Of a stretch of 64,000 bases of DNA, positions 20,464 to 31,112 are shown piece by piece. The notes beneath the pieces were generated by a model. The model saw nothing but the letters and a program-made list of their open reading frames with translations. It made no database searches and was not told where the DNA came from. The position numbers and the translations under genes were made by a program. This DNA comes from Ophiocordyceps camponoti-saundersi (nom. inval.) (lineage: Eukaryota > Ascomycota > Sordariomycetes > Hypocreales > Ophiocordycipitaceae), in assembly GCA_003339415.1 (NCBI GenBank), contig PDHQ01000033.1, forward strand, positions 62,001-126,000. The letters are read 5' to 3'. Every line of letters starts with the position of its first letter. Position 1 is the first letter of the stretch.

Positions 20464-21630
20464 TCAACCAGAGTGACCGTTAAGCTTATGCCCCCCTCCA
20501 TTCTGATGACACCCCCCCCCTCCCAAAGTCTTCTTCATCACCTCCAAATCCTGTCGATGAGCCTTAACCAAGCCAGTGATATCCACGCTCGTGATAACAA
20601 GCTTAAAGTCCCTCAACCACTGCACCGTCTCCGGACTGGTCCTAAACGCCGGCACCATCAGCGGCATATCATGAGCCTTGGCCGAGGCCACCATCTTAGC
20701 GACCGCGGCGTAGAATCTAGGGTCTTCGCCCGCTTCGGCTGGCTTCTTGACGGGGAGGTCGAGCGAGGCGCGGAGGTCGCCTGTGCCGAGCATCAGGGCG
20801 TTTACGCCGGCAGTTCCGGCGATGGCGTCTACGTTTTCGATTCCAAGCTGTTTTTTTTTTCAACTCGTCAGTCGAGATTCGTTTCGTCCTTGACGAGTAT
20901 CTCGGTTAGAAGGAACAGACGGGAAAAGATGACATACGACGCTCTCAATCTGGCATATCACGGCAATGTTCCGATCCGCTATCGTCTCCGCCGTCCATCC
21001 CGGTGGCGCGAGGTTGGTGATGCCATCCAGCAGAGCAAGAGGCGAAGTCGATCTCGTCCCGCCTCCATAAGCATATCTCACCTTTTGCACCGCAACCGAA
21101 GCCTCAGCAGCGGATTCGATCTGCGGGAAGATGATGCCAGCGGCTCCTTTATAACAACAACAACAACAAAAAGACATCATCAGCCTTGGAAAAAGAAGTG
21201 ATATCAACCCCCTTGTTTTTTTCTTACCCGCATCCAGAGCATACGTCAACAGATCCGACTGAGGGCTCGGAACACGAACAAGCGTACACGTCTTTCCCTG
21301 GCTGGCGAAGTTGATGGTCTGTATCAAAGCCACGAGCGTCTCCGGGTTGGTAGCCCTGTGCAAGATTGTTTTTCAACTTCAGACGTGAGAGACATGCAGA
21401 GAAGACTCCGCTATAGAGAAGAAAAACGGTCAGACGAACGCGTGGAGCGTGTCAACAAAGACAAAGTCGAATCCTAACACGGCCACGATCCGGGCTGCTT
21501 GCGTGTGGGGGATGGCGAGGACGCAGCCGAATAGATGCTGTGGCCTGCCCTCTTGTTCATCTCGACGGGGGTCGATGGCGGCGACGAAGTTGGGAGGTTG
21601 GAAGAGAGAGAGGGATTGGAATCGTTCCAT
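20464..21630 (-). CDS. HpcH/HpaI-family aldolase
   Basis: Four exons on the minus strand: 21630..21440, 21355..21228, 21146..20938, 20847..20464 (303 aa); introns 81-90 nt. Family features: the His-containing strand FVDTLHAATNPETL, TLVRVPSPQSDLLTYALDAG, AGIIFPQIES, the metal-binding Glu in ICQIES and Asp in MLGTGDLRASL. Class II pyruvate aldolases of this family cleave 4-hydroxy-2-oxo acids to pyruvate and an aldehyde. In bacterial HpaI the residue before the active-site His is Glu; here it is Leu, so specificity or rate may differ. The C terminus ends in a Gly/His-rich stretch. The 3' end is about 110 bases from the RraA-like gene, which may act on related oxo-acids. Confidence 0.9.
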
Positions 21631-21762
21631 TGTTTGGGGTGTGGGTGAGTTACGGAGGGTTGAGAGGGGGGGGGGGGAAAGGGGGGTTTCACTATGTTAT
21701 GTATATACATATCTATGCAGCCGGTTTTTATATCCTGGGGTTTCTAACTCTTTAGTTGATGA

Positions 21763-21764
<2 letters not shown>

Positions 21765-21804
<40 letters not shown>
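21765..21804. repeat. (AG)n microsatellite
   Basis: About 19 AG units in the upstream region of the HpcH/HpaI gene. Confidence 0.9.
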
Positions 21805-21807
<3 letters not shown>

Positions 21808-22968
21808 TAGAGAGAGAGTTGTCAAGTCGATATTCGTCCCTGGTATGTATATGGATGTATGTCTCTGTATGTCTCTCTCTCTGGTGCATAACGATGCTCA
21901 GCATCTGCAAGAACAACAACTTCAGCTCAACGCCTTACGATAATCACTCCCAAGTAAGGCCAAGATCTGTCTCAGTCCCTTAGTGCATTGAAGCCTACTT
22001 CGGATACAGCTTACATACATAGTTCCGGGACACGACCGCCGGTTCCAACCCCCTGTCCCCCGTCTCAGTCGGGCTTATCCTACATGACAGGGGGGTTTGT
22101 GTTGCATATCCCCTTGACAATGTCACAACTGCCGATGAGTGCAGTCGTTATGCAAGTCTCACCGAGTCTTTCTTTCATCACGAACCGCGGTTACGGCTTA
22201 CTTGATGTGCAGTCGGTAATTCCTCATTGGGATAAATCAAGCGAAAAACTCGTCTGGATATGCATATACAGCCACCGAACGGGATCCTGCTTGGTCAAGC
22301 CCCATCTGCTACACATGTTCTGACGTGAGTCTGGATAGAAGCTGGAAGATGATGGATATTGCTTCATATATGGAACATGAACTGACCTTGGACTTGTACG
22401 GCATAAACTGCTCACCGTCTTGCCCATCTCACATGTAACCAGAAACCGGAATACCAGGGTGGGAAACTCGGCATACATTACGTCTTTCGTATCCTTACAT
22501 GGAGGATTAACCATCTTCCCTTCTAGTTATCTTCTAGTAAGAAGGAACTGGGCAGAAAACAACAACAAGTTGTAGTTAGTTTACTATGAGATACCCGTAG
22601 AGATGACGCTCGTTCCCTTGCCCGAGGTATGAGATAGGCCTGTTGTGTTCATGCTTGACCTTCAAGACCTTTGGGAGGTGATTCAACCAAGCAACCGACT
22701 CCTCTCCCTATCCTCGTCGTGTCTGTCTGTCTGTCATCTATAGCCTTCCTTGGCAAAACCGAATCGCCCTCTCGACAGAATCAGATAGATGGACTCTCTC
22801 GTATAAACACCACCGAGATCGTGATATGCCATACAGACCAAGCCTATACGAGACTCATAGTCACAGCCATCATGATAACCACCTGCCTTCGATTGAGTTC
22901 CCAAGTCAGCATCTCGATGCCATGAAAAGAGGCATCCGATAAAGACAACAATATACACAGATGTAAAG

Positions 22969-22976
22969 ATATAAAG
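22969..22976 (+). promoter_or_regulatory. TATA-like box (GATATAAA)
   Basis: About 85 bases upstream of the secreted-protein ATG at 23059, followed by a CT/CA-rich leader. Confidence 0.45.
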
Positions 22977-23058
22977 AGATGAACTCGTCAACTTCTTCCC
23001 GTGCTTCCTCACTCACCTCACTCCATCCAACTCCAAACACCTCCCCCTCATCCTAACC

Positions 23059-23463
23059 ATGCAACTCCCCCAACTCCTCATCACCGTCTTCGCCCTCAAC
23101 GGCTTCACATCATCATGGACCTTCGCAGTAGCCGCGTCCAACGGAAGGCGATGCACAATGGGAGAGTACAACTGCCGATGGAGAGGGAAATCACCAATGT
23201 GCGGCTACACGAACCGGATGCTTGGCGAACTCGATGACCAAGGACGAAGACTGGTGCGAACGACGGAGCATGTTAGCGTTTCCGACTTGAACACGCATCC
23301 GGATAACAACACTCGCATCTCTGCCTCTTGCTTCCAGTCTTATGGTTTGGGTTGCGTAGCTGGCTATAAGCGGCTTTACTGTGACCTTTCGAATGCGACG
23401 ACGGCCGACTTGGTCAACGTGGATTACACGGGTCAGCCGGTTGAGGATTTGGCCGTTCAGTGA
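23059..23463 (+). CDS. small secreted cysteine-containing protein
   Basis: Single exon, 134 aa. An N-terminal hydrophobic segment (LLITVFALNGFTSSW then FAVA) fits a signal peptide. The remainder has six cysteines in three loose pairs (RRC/YNC, MC/SC, GC/YC), a polar central stretch and two N-x-T/S sites. No family recognised. Size, signal and even cysteine number fit a candidate secreted effector or extracellular structural protein. The spacing is wide and lacks the adjacent Cys pair seen in the peptide genes at 11406 and 16480, so it is not a third member of that set. Confidence 0.6.
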   Translation: MQLPQLLITVFALNGFTSSWTFAVAASNGRRCTMGEYNCRWRGKSPMCGYTNRMLGELDDQGRRLVRTTEHVSVSDLNTHPDNNTRISASCFQSYGLGCVAGYKRLYCDLSNATTADLVNVDYTGQPVEDLAVQ

Positions 23464-23875
23464 GAGACGCTGTTCGTGACTGACCATGGCCGGCCTCGGG
23501 GACCTCATCCGGAACAAAGTGAAGGGGGTCGAATCTGTCTGGGTAGGTAGGTTATGGAGCAGTGACGGACATATCTACATACCTATACTACAGCACACAG
23601 AGGGTATCTAGATATTGATAGCTTCTGCAGAGTCATCTTTGGCCGTTGCATGTGCATATCTCTATCCGTAAATAGTACACACATATGCATGCACATCGTA
23701 CATGACTTGTCGTGTATCTCGTTGCCTGCAAGCTGTAAGCCAATGCAGCAAAGTCTCTCTCTCTATCTCTCTATCTCTATCTCTCTCTCCTTTCTAGGTA
23801 AACCCCGCATCCCCCCCCCCCCCCCCCCCCCCCCCCCCCACAACACCCCCCCCCCCCCCCACCCGCACACCCCCA

Positions 23876-23906
<31 letters not shown>

Positions 23907-24048
23907 TGCCCTTCATCGACATCATGACTTCATCGTCCTCATCCGTCTCAACTATCCCACTCAACTATCCCCCCCTTAGTTTCCAACTGTCCGACTCGAG
24001 TAACCAGTAGCCACAGCTGAAAGAACCATCATCACCCAACCGTACAAG
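23464..24048. other. intergenic with poly-C and GA/CT tracts
   Basis: Holds a CT tract (about 23755-23790), a poly-C tract and an AG run; otherwise nothing recognised. The C run may be unreliable in length. Confidence 0.55.
23811..23906. repeat. poly-C then (GA)n tract
   Basis: A C-rich run with rare A at 23811-23879 followed by about 13 GA units at 23881-23906. It resembles the tract beside the N gap. Confidence 0.85.
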
Positions 24049-25093
24049 ATGTTCAAAATGCCCATCTGGCTTCTCATCCATCTCTCGGTAAGACACTACC
24101 ACTCTGTAGAGAAGAGAACAAACCCCCCTCCTCTCAACCTCATGTCCACAACTAACCCCCCAAAACCTCGTACAGCTCGTCCTCCTCCTCCTCAGCGTGT
24201 CAATGTCAGTAAACACCTCTCCCCATCTTCTCCATCCTCTAGATATCCTCTCACCTCCCTCCCAACAAACCTAGATACGAACACGTAAACTCAACCATCC
24301 TCTCCCTCCCCCTCCGACCATCCCTAACCATAATGACCATCATCCTCCCCCTCCTCTCCGCCGCCAACGCCATCTTCTACCAACGCCTCCTCCTCCGCTC
24401 AGCCAGCGCCGCAGCCCAGCGCCGAACCCTACCCAGAGCCATGACTCTCCAAACGCTACAAGCCATCCTCACCGTCGTCCTAGCCACGCTCTTCTTCTCC
24501 GAGATGATGCCATCCGTTGCCCGCACCTGTCTTATGTCAGGTAGGTGGCAGCGGCTTTTCAGCTCTCGCGACATCGACTCGATTCGTCGTATCCAGGATG
24601 CCCTCAACTGCTGTGGCTTCAGCACCGTTCTGGACAGGCCTTGGCCGTTTCCGGGCCATCAGGGGGCGCGAGACTGCGCCGACACGTACAGGAGGGACGT
24701 GCCCTGCTCTCAGCCGTGGCAGACGGCCCTGCAGCGAAACTGCGGTGTAGAGTTTGGCATCGTCATCGCCATCGGAGTTTGGCAGGTGAGTGGGAGCATA
24801 TTTGGGTCTGCATATATATATGTATGCATGCATACACATACACATATATATTGGCTGCGAGGGTGACACTTATACGACGACGGCTAACCACGGCGCTCTC
24901 AATCTAGATCCTCAGCCTGATACTACCCTTACGAACCATGTCTCAAAGCCGTACGACCAATGATGACGACAGCCGTAGACGCCTTCTATCAGATGTTACA
25001 ACCGGACATGGGGCCGGACAAGACATTGAACAGGGCGATGAGGAAGATACGAGCCCGGAGAACCAGCCGAATAGATCACTATTGGAACTGTGA
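24049..25093 (+). CDS. tetraspanin-like membrane protein
   Basis: Exons 24049..24087, 24176..24204, 24275..24785 and 24908..25093 (254 aa); the two 5' exons are very short (39 and 29 nt) but phase-consistent. Four hydrophobic segments: WLLIHLS/LVLLLLSVS, IMTIILPLLSAANAIFY, LQAILTVVLATLFFSEMM, and a final GIVIAIGVWQ/ILSLILPL interrupted by the last intron. The large loop carries the tetraspanin signature LNCCGF, followed by DCAD, VPC and RNCG cysteines. The C-terminal tail is polar. Fungal tetraspanins (Pls1/Tsp families) organise membrane microdomains and Pls1 is needed for host penetration; which subfamily this is remains open, although the short loop and position of CCG fit the Tsp3-like type better than Pls1. 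Confidence 0.8.
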
Positions 25094-25274
25094 TGGCATT
25101 AAACGCTCAAGATTTGCCTCATCAGATTGTCATCATTCCTTTCCCCCCCCTTGCCATTCACTCTCCGCGGCGTCTCAAGACGAAAGAGATGGCACCTAAA
25201 GCTCAAATAAGCAAGTCATGTCGACAAAGCTCCCCCTTCTGCTCTCCATCATTGCCATGGTCCGTCATTCTCTG

Positions 25275-25772
25275 TCATGCAGAAACCTGTTCCTCTCGGG
25301 TATCATTCCCGCACCTCTCCGAGAGGCAGTATTTCACCCCCGTAGCACCGGGGTTACCCAGGTTAATCCGAAAGGTGCGCCGACCATTACGACGATAAGC
25401 TTCGACGAGCTGGGCCATGGCCGCGTCCTGCTTGGACTGCTGCTCCCGGGGAACGCAGCGCGAGACGTGCTGCTTTCCGCCGCTCTCGCTCGTTTCCGGA
25501 GGCGGGTACGTGTTACAGCTGCTGCCTTTGTTCTTGGAGCAACGAGCGCAGCTGGACGTGTTGAGCCGTTGGCTTCGCACTTGGTCCGACGGGAAATCGA
25601 GAGTTAGCTGCTCTGGTAACGTCGGGTTCGCGCAGCGGACGGCCCAGCATATGTTGGTGCAGATGTCGGGCATCTCTTGGCATAGGAAGGTGATGTCTGG
25701 GGGCACGGCTTCGACTGCTAGCGAGCCCGTGATGGCCACGGTGAGACATAGGGAGAGAGTACTGAGAAGCAT
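25275..25772 (-). CDS. secreted NucA/NucB-DNase-like protein with altered core motif
   Basis: Single exon, 165 aa. Signal peptide (LSTLSLCLTVAITGSLAVEA), then a cysteine-rich region (FLCQEMPDICTNICWAVRC, SSCARC) and the segment SSCNTYPPPETSESGG followed by SRCVPREQQSKQ. Family recognition comes from this SC-x2-YP ... RCVP-x2-EQ arrangement, which in NucA/NucB-type nucleases reads CDEYP(F/Y)A. Here the acidic pair before Tyr-Pro is Asn-Thr, so the nuclease may be inactive or use other residues. NucA/B proteins degrade extracellular DNA. Nine or more cysteines suggest a disulphide-stabilised secreted protein. Assignment is from memory of the family pattern; a domain search would settle it. Confidence 0.6.
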   Translation of the reverse strand: MLLSTLSLCLTVAITGSLAVEAVPPDITFLCQEMPDICTNICWAVRCANPTLPEQLTLDFPSDQVRSQRLNTSSCARCSKNKGSSCNTYPPPETSESGGKQHVSRCVPREQQSKQDAAMAQLVEAYRRNGRRTFRINLGNPGATGVKYCLSERCGNDTREEQVSA

Positions 25773-26345
25773 CGTGTTGTATCAGGTGCGGATGTATGTA
25801 GTAAGAGGTTGTCACGACTTGGAGTGTGGATGATGGTGATGGAATCACCTGTTTCCCCGCCTCTTTGGGAGAGCTATAGCTTAGCTTCAGATTCCAATTA
25901 GGTAGCTAGAGCCCTGAGCTCTCCCCCCCCTGGTAATCCCCCCTGATGAGTCAGGTCGTCGATCCATGTCGTCATGTAGAACAAATGACCCATGCCATGT
26001 CGGTGAAGGAGAAGGTTTAAGGAGGAGGATATATCGATGTCTACGTCATACCAGCTCTGCTGAGTCAGTCCCTACCTAAGTGCCGGTCACCCCCCCTGTC
26101 GACTAAAGCCCGCCCCGCCTATTAAGCCTCCGGGCTGGCTGCCAGCAGCATGTGATAAACGCTAACCGTCACCCATATCCCGCCGCTAAAGCACGTGTCG
26201 ACTCAAACCCGAGCCCACCGTAAAGAATTTCAACCGCCGCGATCCTACGATCCTACCTTATCAGATCTCCCTCCCCCCCCCCCCCTCCTCTCTTCTCTTC
26301 TCCTCTTCTCTCCTCTCATCCTGCGAAAACACAAACATTCACATC
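25773..26345. promoter_or_regulatory. divergent upstream region, secreted protein / erg12
   Basis: Upstream of both genes. The last 80 bases before erg12 are strongly pyrimidine-rich (C and CTCTT runs, 26267-26320), typical of a highly expressed fungal gene. No clear TATA box on the erg12 side. Confidence 0.45.
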
Positions 26346-27804
26346 ATGGCGCCTCCGAAAGCCGACTCGGATCGAATCCCCTCGACCTTCATCGTCTCGG
26401 CCCCGGGCAAAGTCATCGTCTTCGGCGAGCACTCGGTCGTATATGACAAGGTAAAAGACAACTCTTCCGTCCCACAAGAGACGCGTAACGAAAAGGAAGA
26501 GATCAAAGATTGACAACCAACTAAAATACACGACACCCACAGAATAGTCCGCCATCGCCGCAGCCATTTCTCTGCGCTCCTATCTCCACGTCACCTCGTC
26601 CTCGTCTTCGGACCGGACCGTGACGCTCGACTTTCCCAACATCAATCTCCTTCACCAGTGGTCAATCGATGACCTTCCCTGGGATGCTTTCCGGCGAGAT
26701 GGGAAGAAGGAAAAGCAGCCAGCCACTTCGCTCGATCCCATCCTCGTCGCCGCCTTACAACCACACGTCGACTGCGTCTCGGTCGGTGATGGTACGGAAG
26801 AGCATGTGCGGAAAGTTCATCACAGTGCCGTTTCGGCCTTTTTGTACCTCCTGCTCTCTCTCCACGACGCTTCTTCCATCCCTCCAGGCTGTCGCTTCAC
26901 CCTGCGCTCCACCATCCCGATCGGCGCCGGTCTCGGAAGCAGCGCCTCCATATCCGTCTGCTTGGCTACCGCCATGCTTTACCAGCTAGGTGCCGTCTGC
27001 GCCCCCGACGCGCATCAAACCATCGCCGAGGCCAGAGCTCAGGTCGAGCGCATCAGCGATTGGGCCTTTGTGGGCGAAATGTGCATCCACGGAAAGCCAT
27101 CCGGCGTCGACAACACCGTCGTCTCCCAGGGCAGAGCGGTCCTCTACCGTCGCGGCCACGGCGTCCGTCCCCTCTGGACATTCCCCCAGCTTCCGCTCCT
27201 GCTCGTCGACACCAGACAGGCAAAGTCGACGGCCCACGAGGTCGCCAAGGTGGCCGCCCTGCAAAGCCGACACCCAGACGTCATCAAGTCCCTCCTCGAA
27301 GCCATGGATCAAATCACCAACAGCGCCGACATCCTCCTCCAAGCCCGCGCAATCCTAGCCCCCGAGACCGCTCCGCCGACCACCCTGGCCACGGCAACCG
27401 GCCAGGAAACGAACCACCTAGGCGAACTCATGCGCATCAACCACGGCCTCCTCGTCTCCCTCGGCGTCTCCCACCCCCGCATCGAGAGGGTCCGCGAACT
27501 CGTCGACCACCACGGCCTAGGCTGGACCAAACTCACCGGCTCCGGCGGCGGCGGCTGCTGCATCGCTCTCAAGCGTCCTTCCGTCTCGGAGGATGACCTC
27601 GACCGCCTCCGCCGCCGCCTCGTCGACGAGAACTATCGGCCGTTGGAAACGACGCTCGGCGGGCAGGGCGTCGGCATCCTTGTCTCTGATCCTGTTGAGC
27701 TGGGTAGCTTCGTCGCTGCTGAGACTGAAGATGAGGTTGAAGCCCTCGTCGGTAGGGATAGTGCGATTGGCAAGGGGTGGAAGTTTTGGAGCATCGAGGG
27801 TTGA
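26346..27804 (+). CDS. erg12: mevalonate kinase
   Basis: Exons 26346..26450 and 26548..27804 (453 aa). The 97-nt intron has two possible AG acceptors six bases apart (CACAG, AATAG); only the second keeps frame and gives VVYDK/SAIAAAISLRSYL. GHMP-kinase features in order: FIVSAPGKVIVFGEHSVVY (motif 1), the ATP loop PIGAGLGSSASISV (motif 2), SGVDNTVV with the catalytic Asp region, and TGSGGGGCC near the C terminus (motif 3). It phosphorylates mevalonate to 5-phosphomevalonate in the ergosterol and isoprenoid pathway, in the cytosol. The length is slightly above many homologues because of polar insertions near the N terminus. Converges on the oxalate decarboxylase gene with 173 bases between stops. 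Confidence 0.96.
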
Positions 27805-27977
27805 GTTGATTCTTACAACTTGTGCCTGCTATTCGTGTCGTATTATATCATTATATGTATTTTCATCAGCATAGTTGAAAACCACATACAAATTCACCAT
27901 CATAATCATCATTAAAATGCTATAGAAATCTCATCCCCCAACTCTCCTCCAACGGAGATGGAAACCCCCCCCTCAAC

Positions 27978-29513
27978 TCAATAAGCAGTCCCCCCACCCG
28001 CCAAAGCAGTAAGGTTCGTATTCCCCGTCTTGAGAATAGTCTTCTCCCTAGGCAAGTTATCGACCAACTCCACCGGAAGATGAAGGTGATCGATGACAGT
28101 CTGCTTAGGCGTAAGCGCAAGCCACTGCGCGACGGAAATGTCCGAAAACTTAGGCGCCTGCAGCACCTCCAAAAACACCAAGTCCTCGTTTCCCGTGTTC
28201 TCGACGTAGTGCGCCGCAGCCTGCGGGATGTATCCGACGTCGCCGGCCGTGAAGTCGAAGGTGTTGGCGGCGTCGGGAGCCTTGTAGATGGTTGCGCGGC
28301 CGGAGCCCTGCAGGAAGTAATCCCATTCGTCGGATGTGGTGTGCCAGTGCATTTCGCGCATGGCGCCTGGCTGGACCGTCACCAGCGCTACTGAGAACAT
28401 GGCTGCGACGGGGAAGGTCTTTGGGTCGAGGACTTTTACGGAGCCGCCGGGGACGCGGAGAGGTTCCTGCTTGGACCAGTGGTAGGTGTAGGCTTTGCTG
28501 CCGGTGAGGCGGCCTCCGGGGGCGGCGTCGGCCGACGTGTCAGATTCGTCTTGCTTTTGGGGCGTGCCGTTGAAGATGTATAGGTCTTTCGACTGCGGGA
28601 GGTTCTTGAAGGCGTCGACGTCGGCGTGGAAGTTCTTGGAGAGGACCTCGCGTGGCGTGCGGGCGAACATGTCGGATACGAGGAACGTGCCGTTCTCGTC
28701 AAAGTCGCCTTCGTCGAATACGAGCAGGAACTCGACGCCGCTGGGGCCGGCCTGGATCGAGTGCGGCACGCCGGCGGGGAAGAACCAGACGTCGCCGGCG
28801 CAGATGTCGTCGGCAAAGGCGGCGCTCTCGTCGTCCACGGCCGCCACGTGGGCGCAACCCTCGAGGATCAGGGCCCACTCTCCGGCGGTATGCCAGTGCA
28901 GCTCGCGGTAGGCGTTGGGGGCGAGCTTCATGTCGACGCCGGCCATGCGCTTCGCGCTGGGCAGCACCGCCGTGTTCTGCTGCCTCGCCCAGCCTGCGCG
29001 TCCGGCGGCACCGGGTCGGTTGTGGGAGAGGCCCAGGGGCCAGACCGCGTTGGGGACGGTGCCCTTGTCCGTGCCGGGGGGTGCGAACAGGTCCGGGTTC
29101 AGGCGCTCATACTCGAATGTGCGCGGGCCGTTGTCCGAGAGGGCTCCGAATGCGCCGCGCACAGCCTCTGGTCGCGCCACCGAGTTCATGTCCAGATAAA
29201 GGCCAAGGTCGGCGGGCGCATCCTGGCCATTGACCAGCTGCGGCGGCTCAGGCACCGTGGCAGCCGAAGAAGCCAAGTTTGCGGGCGGCGCATTGCCTCC
29301 CTGAAGTGAGCTGTCGCCGTAGAGGCTGCCGACTGGAGAAGCCACAGGAGGCACGGGAGGGTTGACGCCAGCGACGGGGCCAAGATTCTCATCATACTTC
29401 ATTCTGGGAGAGGTCAGCTTAGACGGAGACAACAGATCAGAGACGACTCACTGAGGTGCAGCGGCCGCCAGCATCGCCGACCCCAGCGCGGTGTAGAAGC
29501 TAAAGGACGGCAT
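27978..29513 (-). CDS. secreted oxalate decarboxylase (bicupin)
   Basis: Exons 29513..29452 and 29403..27978 on the minus strand (495 aa); the 48-nt intron is just after the signal peptide (SFYTALGSAMLAAAAPQ). Two cupin domains: the first with ELHWHTAGEW (His-x-His and Glu, near residue 183) and GVPHSI, the second with MHWHTTSDEWDYFLQG (near 369) and AAHYVE, each able to hold Mn. The lid segment DENGTF after the first cupin keeps the Glu that in bacterial OxdC is needed for decarboxylation. The enzyme converts oxalate to formate and CO2. Fungi secrete it to control acid and oxalate, including plant- or self-made oxalate. The roughly 120-residue N-terminal extension before cupin 1 is normal in the family. 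Confidence 0.95.
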
Positions 29514-30471
29514 GGCAAAGTTCCTATTGTCTCAGACAAATCAAGCTTGGTCGCGTATGGCACGGGCCGGAGCGAAGAAGTCGAGGACGTGCAGCCATGC
29601 GCAGTCCTTTATATCTGCGCGTCAATGCCGAGCTTGCCGAAGAAGCTTGCCCAACAGGAAGAGCGTAGCATCGCCAACGGTCAACGCTAGACCCTGGCCG
29701 GCCATGCGGATGCAGCCGAAGACCGTTTTTTTTTTCTCCCTTTCCTCTCCTCGCCTCTTCGACGTCATTGTTTGCCTTTGTGTTAGCGCCGTAGCGTCTT
29801 ATTCCTCCTCGTTCTCGGTGGAGAAACGGCAATCTCGGCCTCTCGGAGATGATCAATCCCTTGGATGTAAGTAGACGATGTCCATGATCGAGGCAGTGCT
29901 CTCCGGGTGCAACATCCAGCCACTTCTTTTATTCCCTCTAGTTGATGGAAGAAGCCGTGAGGGAAAAGGAGGCCAATGATACGTTGCGACTGAATAGATT
30001 ATATCGGCGGAAAGCTCCGTTGGGGCCTCCGTCGCTTTGCCCATCACATCGTCACGATCCGCGCGTCGTCTGTTGACGAATGGCCCCCACGTTGTGTTCG
30101 GTGCCGTCGATTTCGACAGGCCGCGTTATATCCAGACAAGCTTTCTTTGTTCCTAGCGCCGGGAGTGGCAGTGGCTTTCGCGGCTTCGAGAGTTGCGAGC
30201 TTGTGATGAGCCGCGAGTTGCTTTGGGCTTAGGTGGGTTGAGGTCAATCGTGAGGTGGGCACGTGATTCATCTCTCGATCTCCATCTTACGTCATCCTCT
30301 CAACTCCAACACATCCCTATCATCATTGGCTATCAAGACACCAACGATCATCACCACTCGCGTAAACTCTCCACAGACCTTCCTTGAAGGCACCACGACA
30401 GCGGCGATCTCAGCGTCATCAAAGAAGAAAAGCAAAATCGTCTCTCATAGAGTCAGAGCTAAACCTTCACC
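29514..30471. other. intergenic, divergent promoters
   Basis: Between the oxalate decarboxylase (-) and the small protein gene (+). T-rich run at 29727-29737. No gene recognised. Confidence 0.5.
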
Positions 30472-30859
30472 ATGGTTCGTCTCCCCCCCAAAACCTAAAC
30501 CTACAACCAAAGACGCAAAGAGCTAACACACTCTCTCCCATAACCCCCAGAACAAAGACTCCTCCTTCACTTACGTGCACATGCACCGGTCCTCAGACGC
30601 AGCCCTCTTCGACGACTTCTGCAAGGACTCGCTGCCCCCCGACGAAGTCTACGTCCCACCCGCCCACCAACCCATCAACCCAGAGGACGAAGATGACGTG
30701 GTCCCCGACCAGCACGCCGCCTTTGGCATCCAGCGCGCCACTCAACGCGTCTCCGAACCGGCGTGGAAGGACCTTGGTCTCGCTGAGCTGATGCGCCGAG
30801 GGCCTGCGGCTGCGCCCGCTGCGTCTGGGAAGCCGAATGCGAGTCGTGCGCCGCGGTGA
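30472..30859 (+). CDS. small acidic conserved-looking protein, 103 aa
   Basis: Proposed exons 30472..30474 (the ATG alone) and 30551..30859. The ATG sits in CACCATGG, a strong start context, and is followed at once by donor GTTCGT; a CTAAC branch lies 27 bases before acceptor CCCAG. Without this splice an in-frame TAA lies just upstream of exon 2. The product has no signal or membrane span; an acidic centre (NPEDEDDVVPD) follows a segment with SSDAALFDDFCKDSLPPDEVY, and the C terminus is Ala/Pro-rich. I do not recognise a family. A start at the internal ATG 30575 would give a 94-residue version. Read-depth or a homologue would decide. Confidence 0.55.
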
Positions 30860-31112
30860 CGCGTCTGGGACGGGGGGTGTCTTTGTGGCTGTTTTTGTTC
30901 GTTCGGGTTTGCTTGGCGTTGTGGTATTCTTCCGAAATCGTAACCCTTGTCAGTGTATCAAGTCGATTTCGAAGTGATCCAACGCCCTGCTCCCCTATAT
31001 GTGTCCCCCCCCTTTGATACACCATAAGAGGATCTCCAAGTAACGCCCCCCTCAGCCCTGGGAAGATGGATAGAAGCGACGACCGACGACGCAAGATGAT
31101 TCCCATGATTTC

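Larger units (their letters stand above)
21631..23058. other. long intergenic region
   Basis: Promoter of the HpcH/HpaI gene and upstream region of the secreted protein at 23059. Contains an AG microsatellite. No convincing coding frame. Confidence 0.5.

Noticed and set aside
23059..23463. Third member of the knottin-spaced peptide set
   Set aside because: Six cysteines but widely spaced and without the adjacent pair; kept as a separate secreted protein.
28626..29309. Plus-strand frames opposite the oxalate decarboxylase
   Set aside because: Antisense shadows; no motif, and the minus-strand protein accounts for the sequence.
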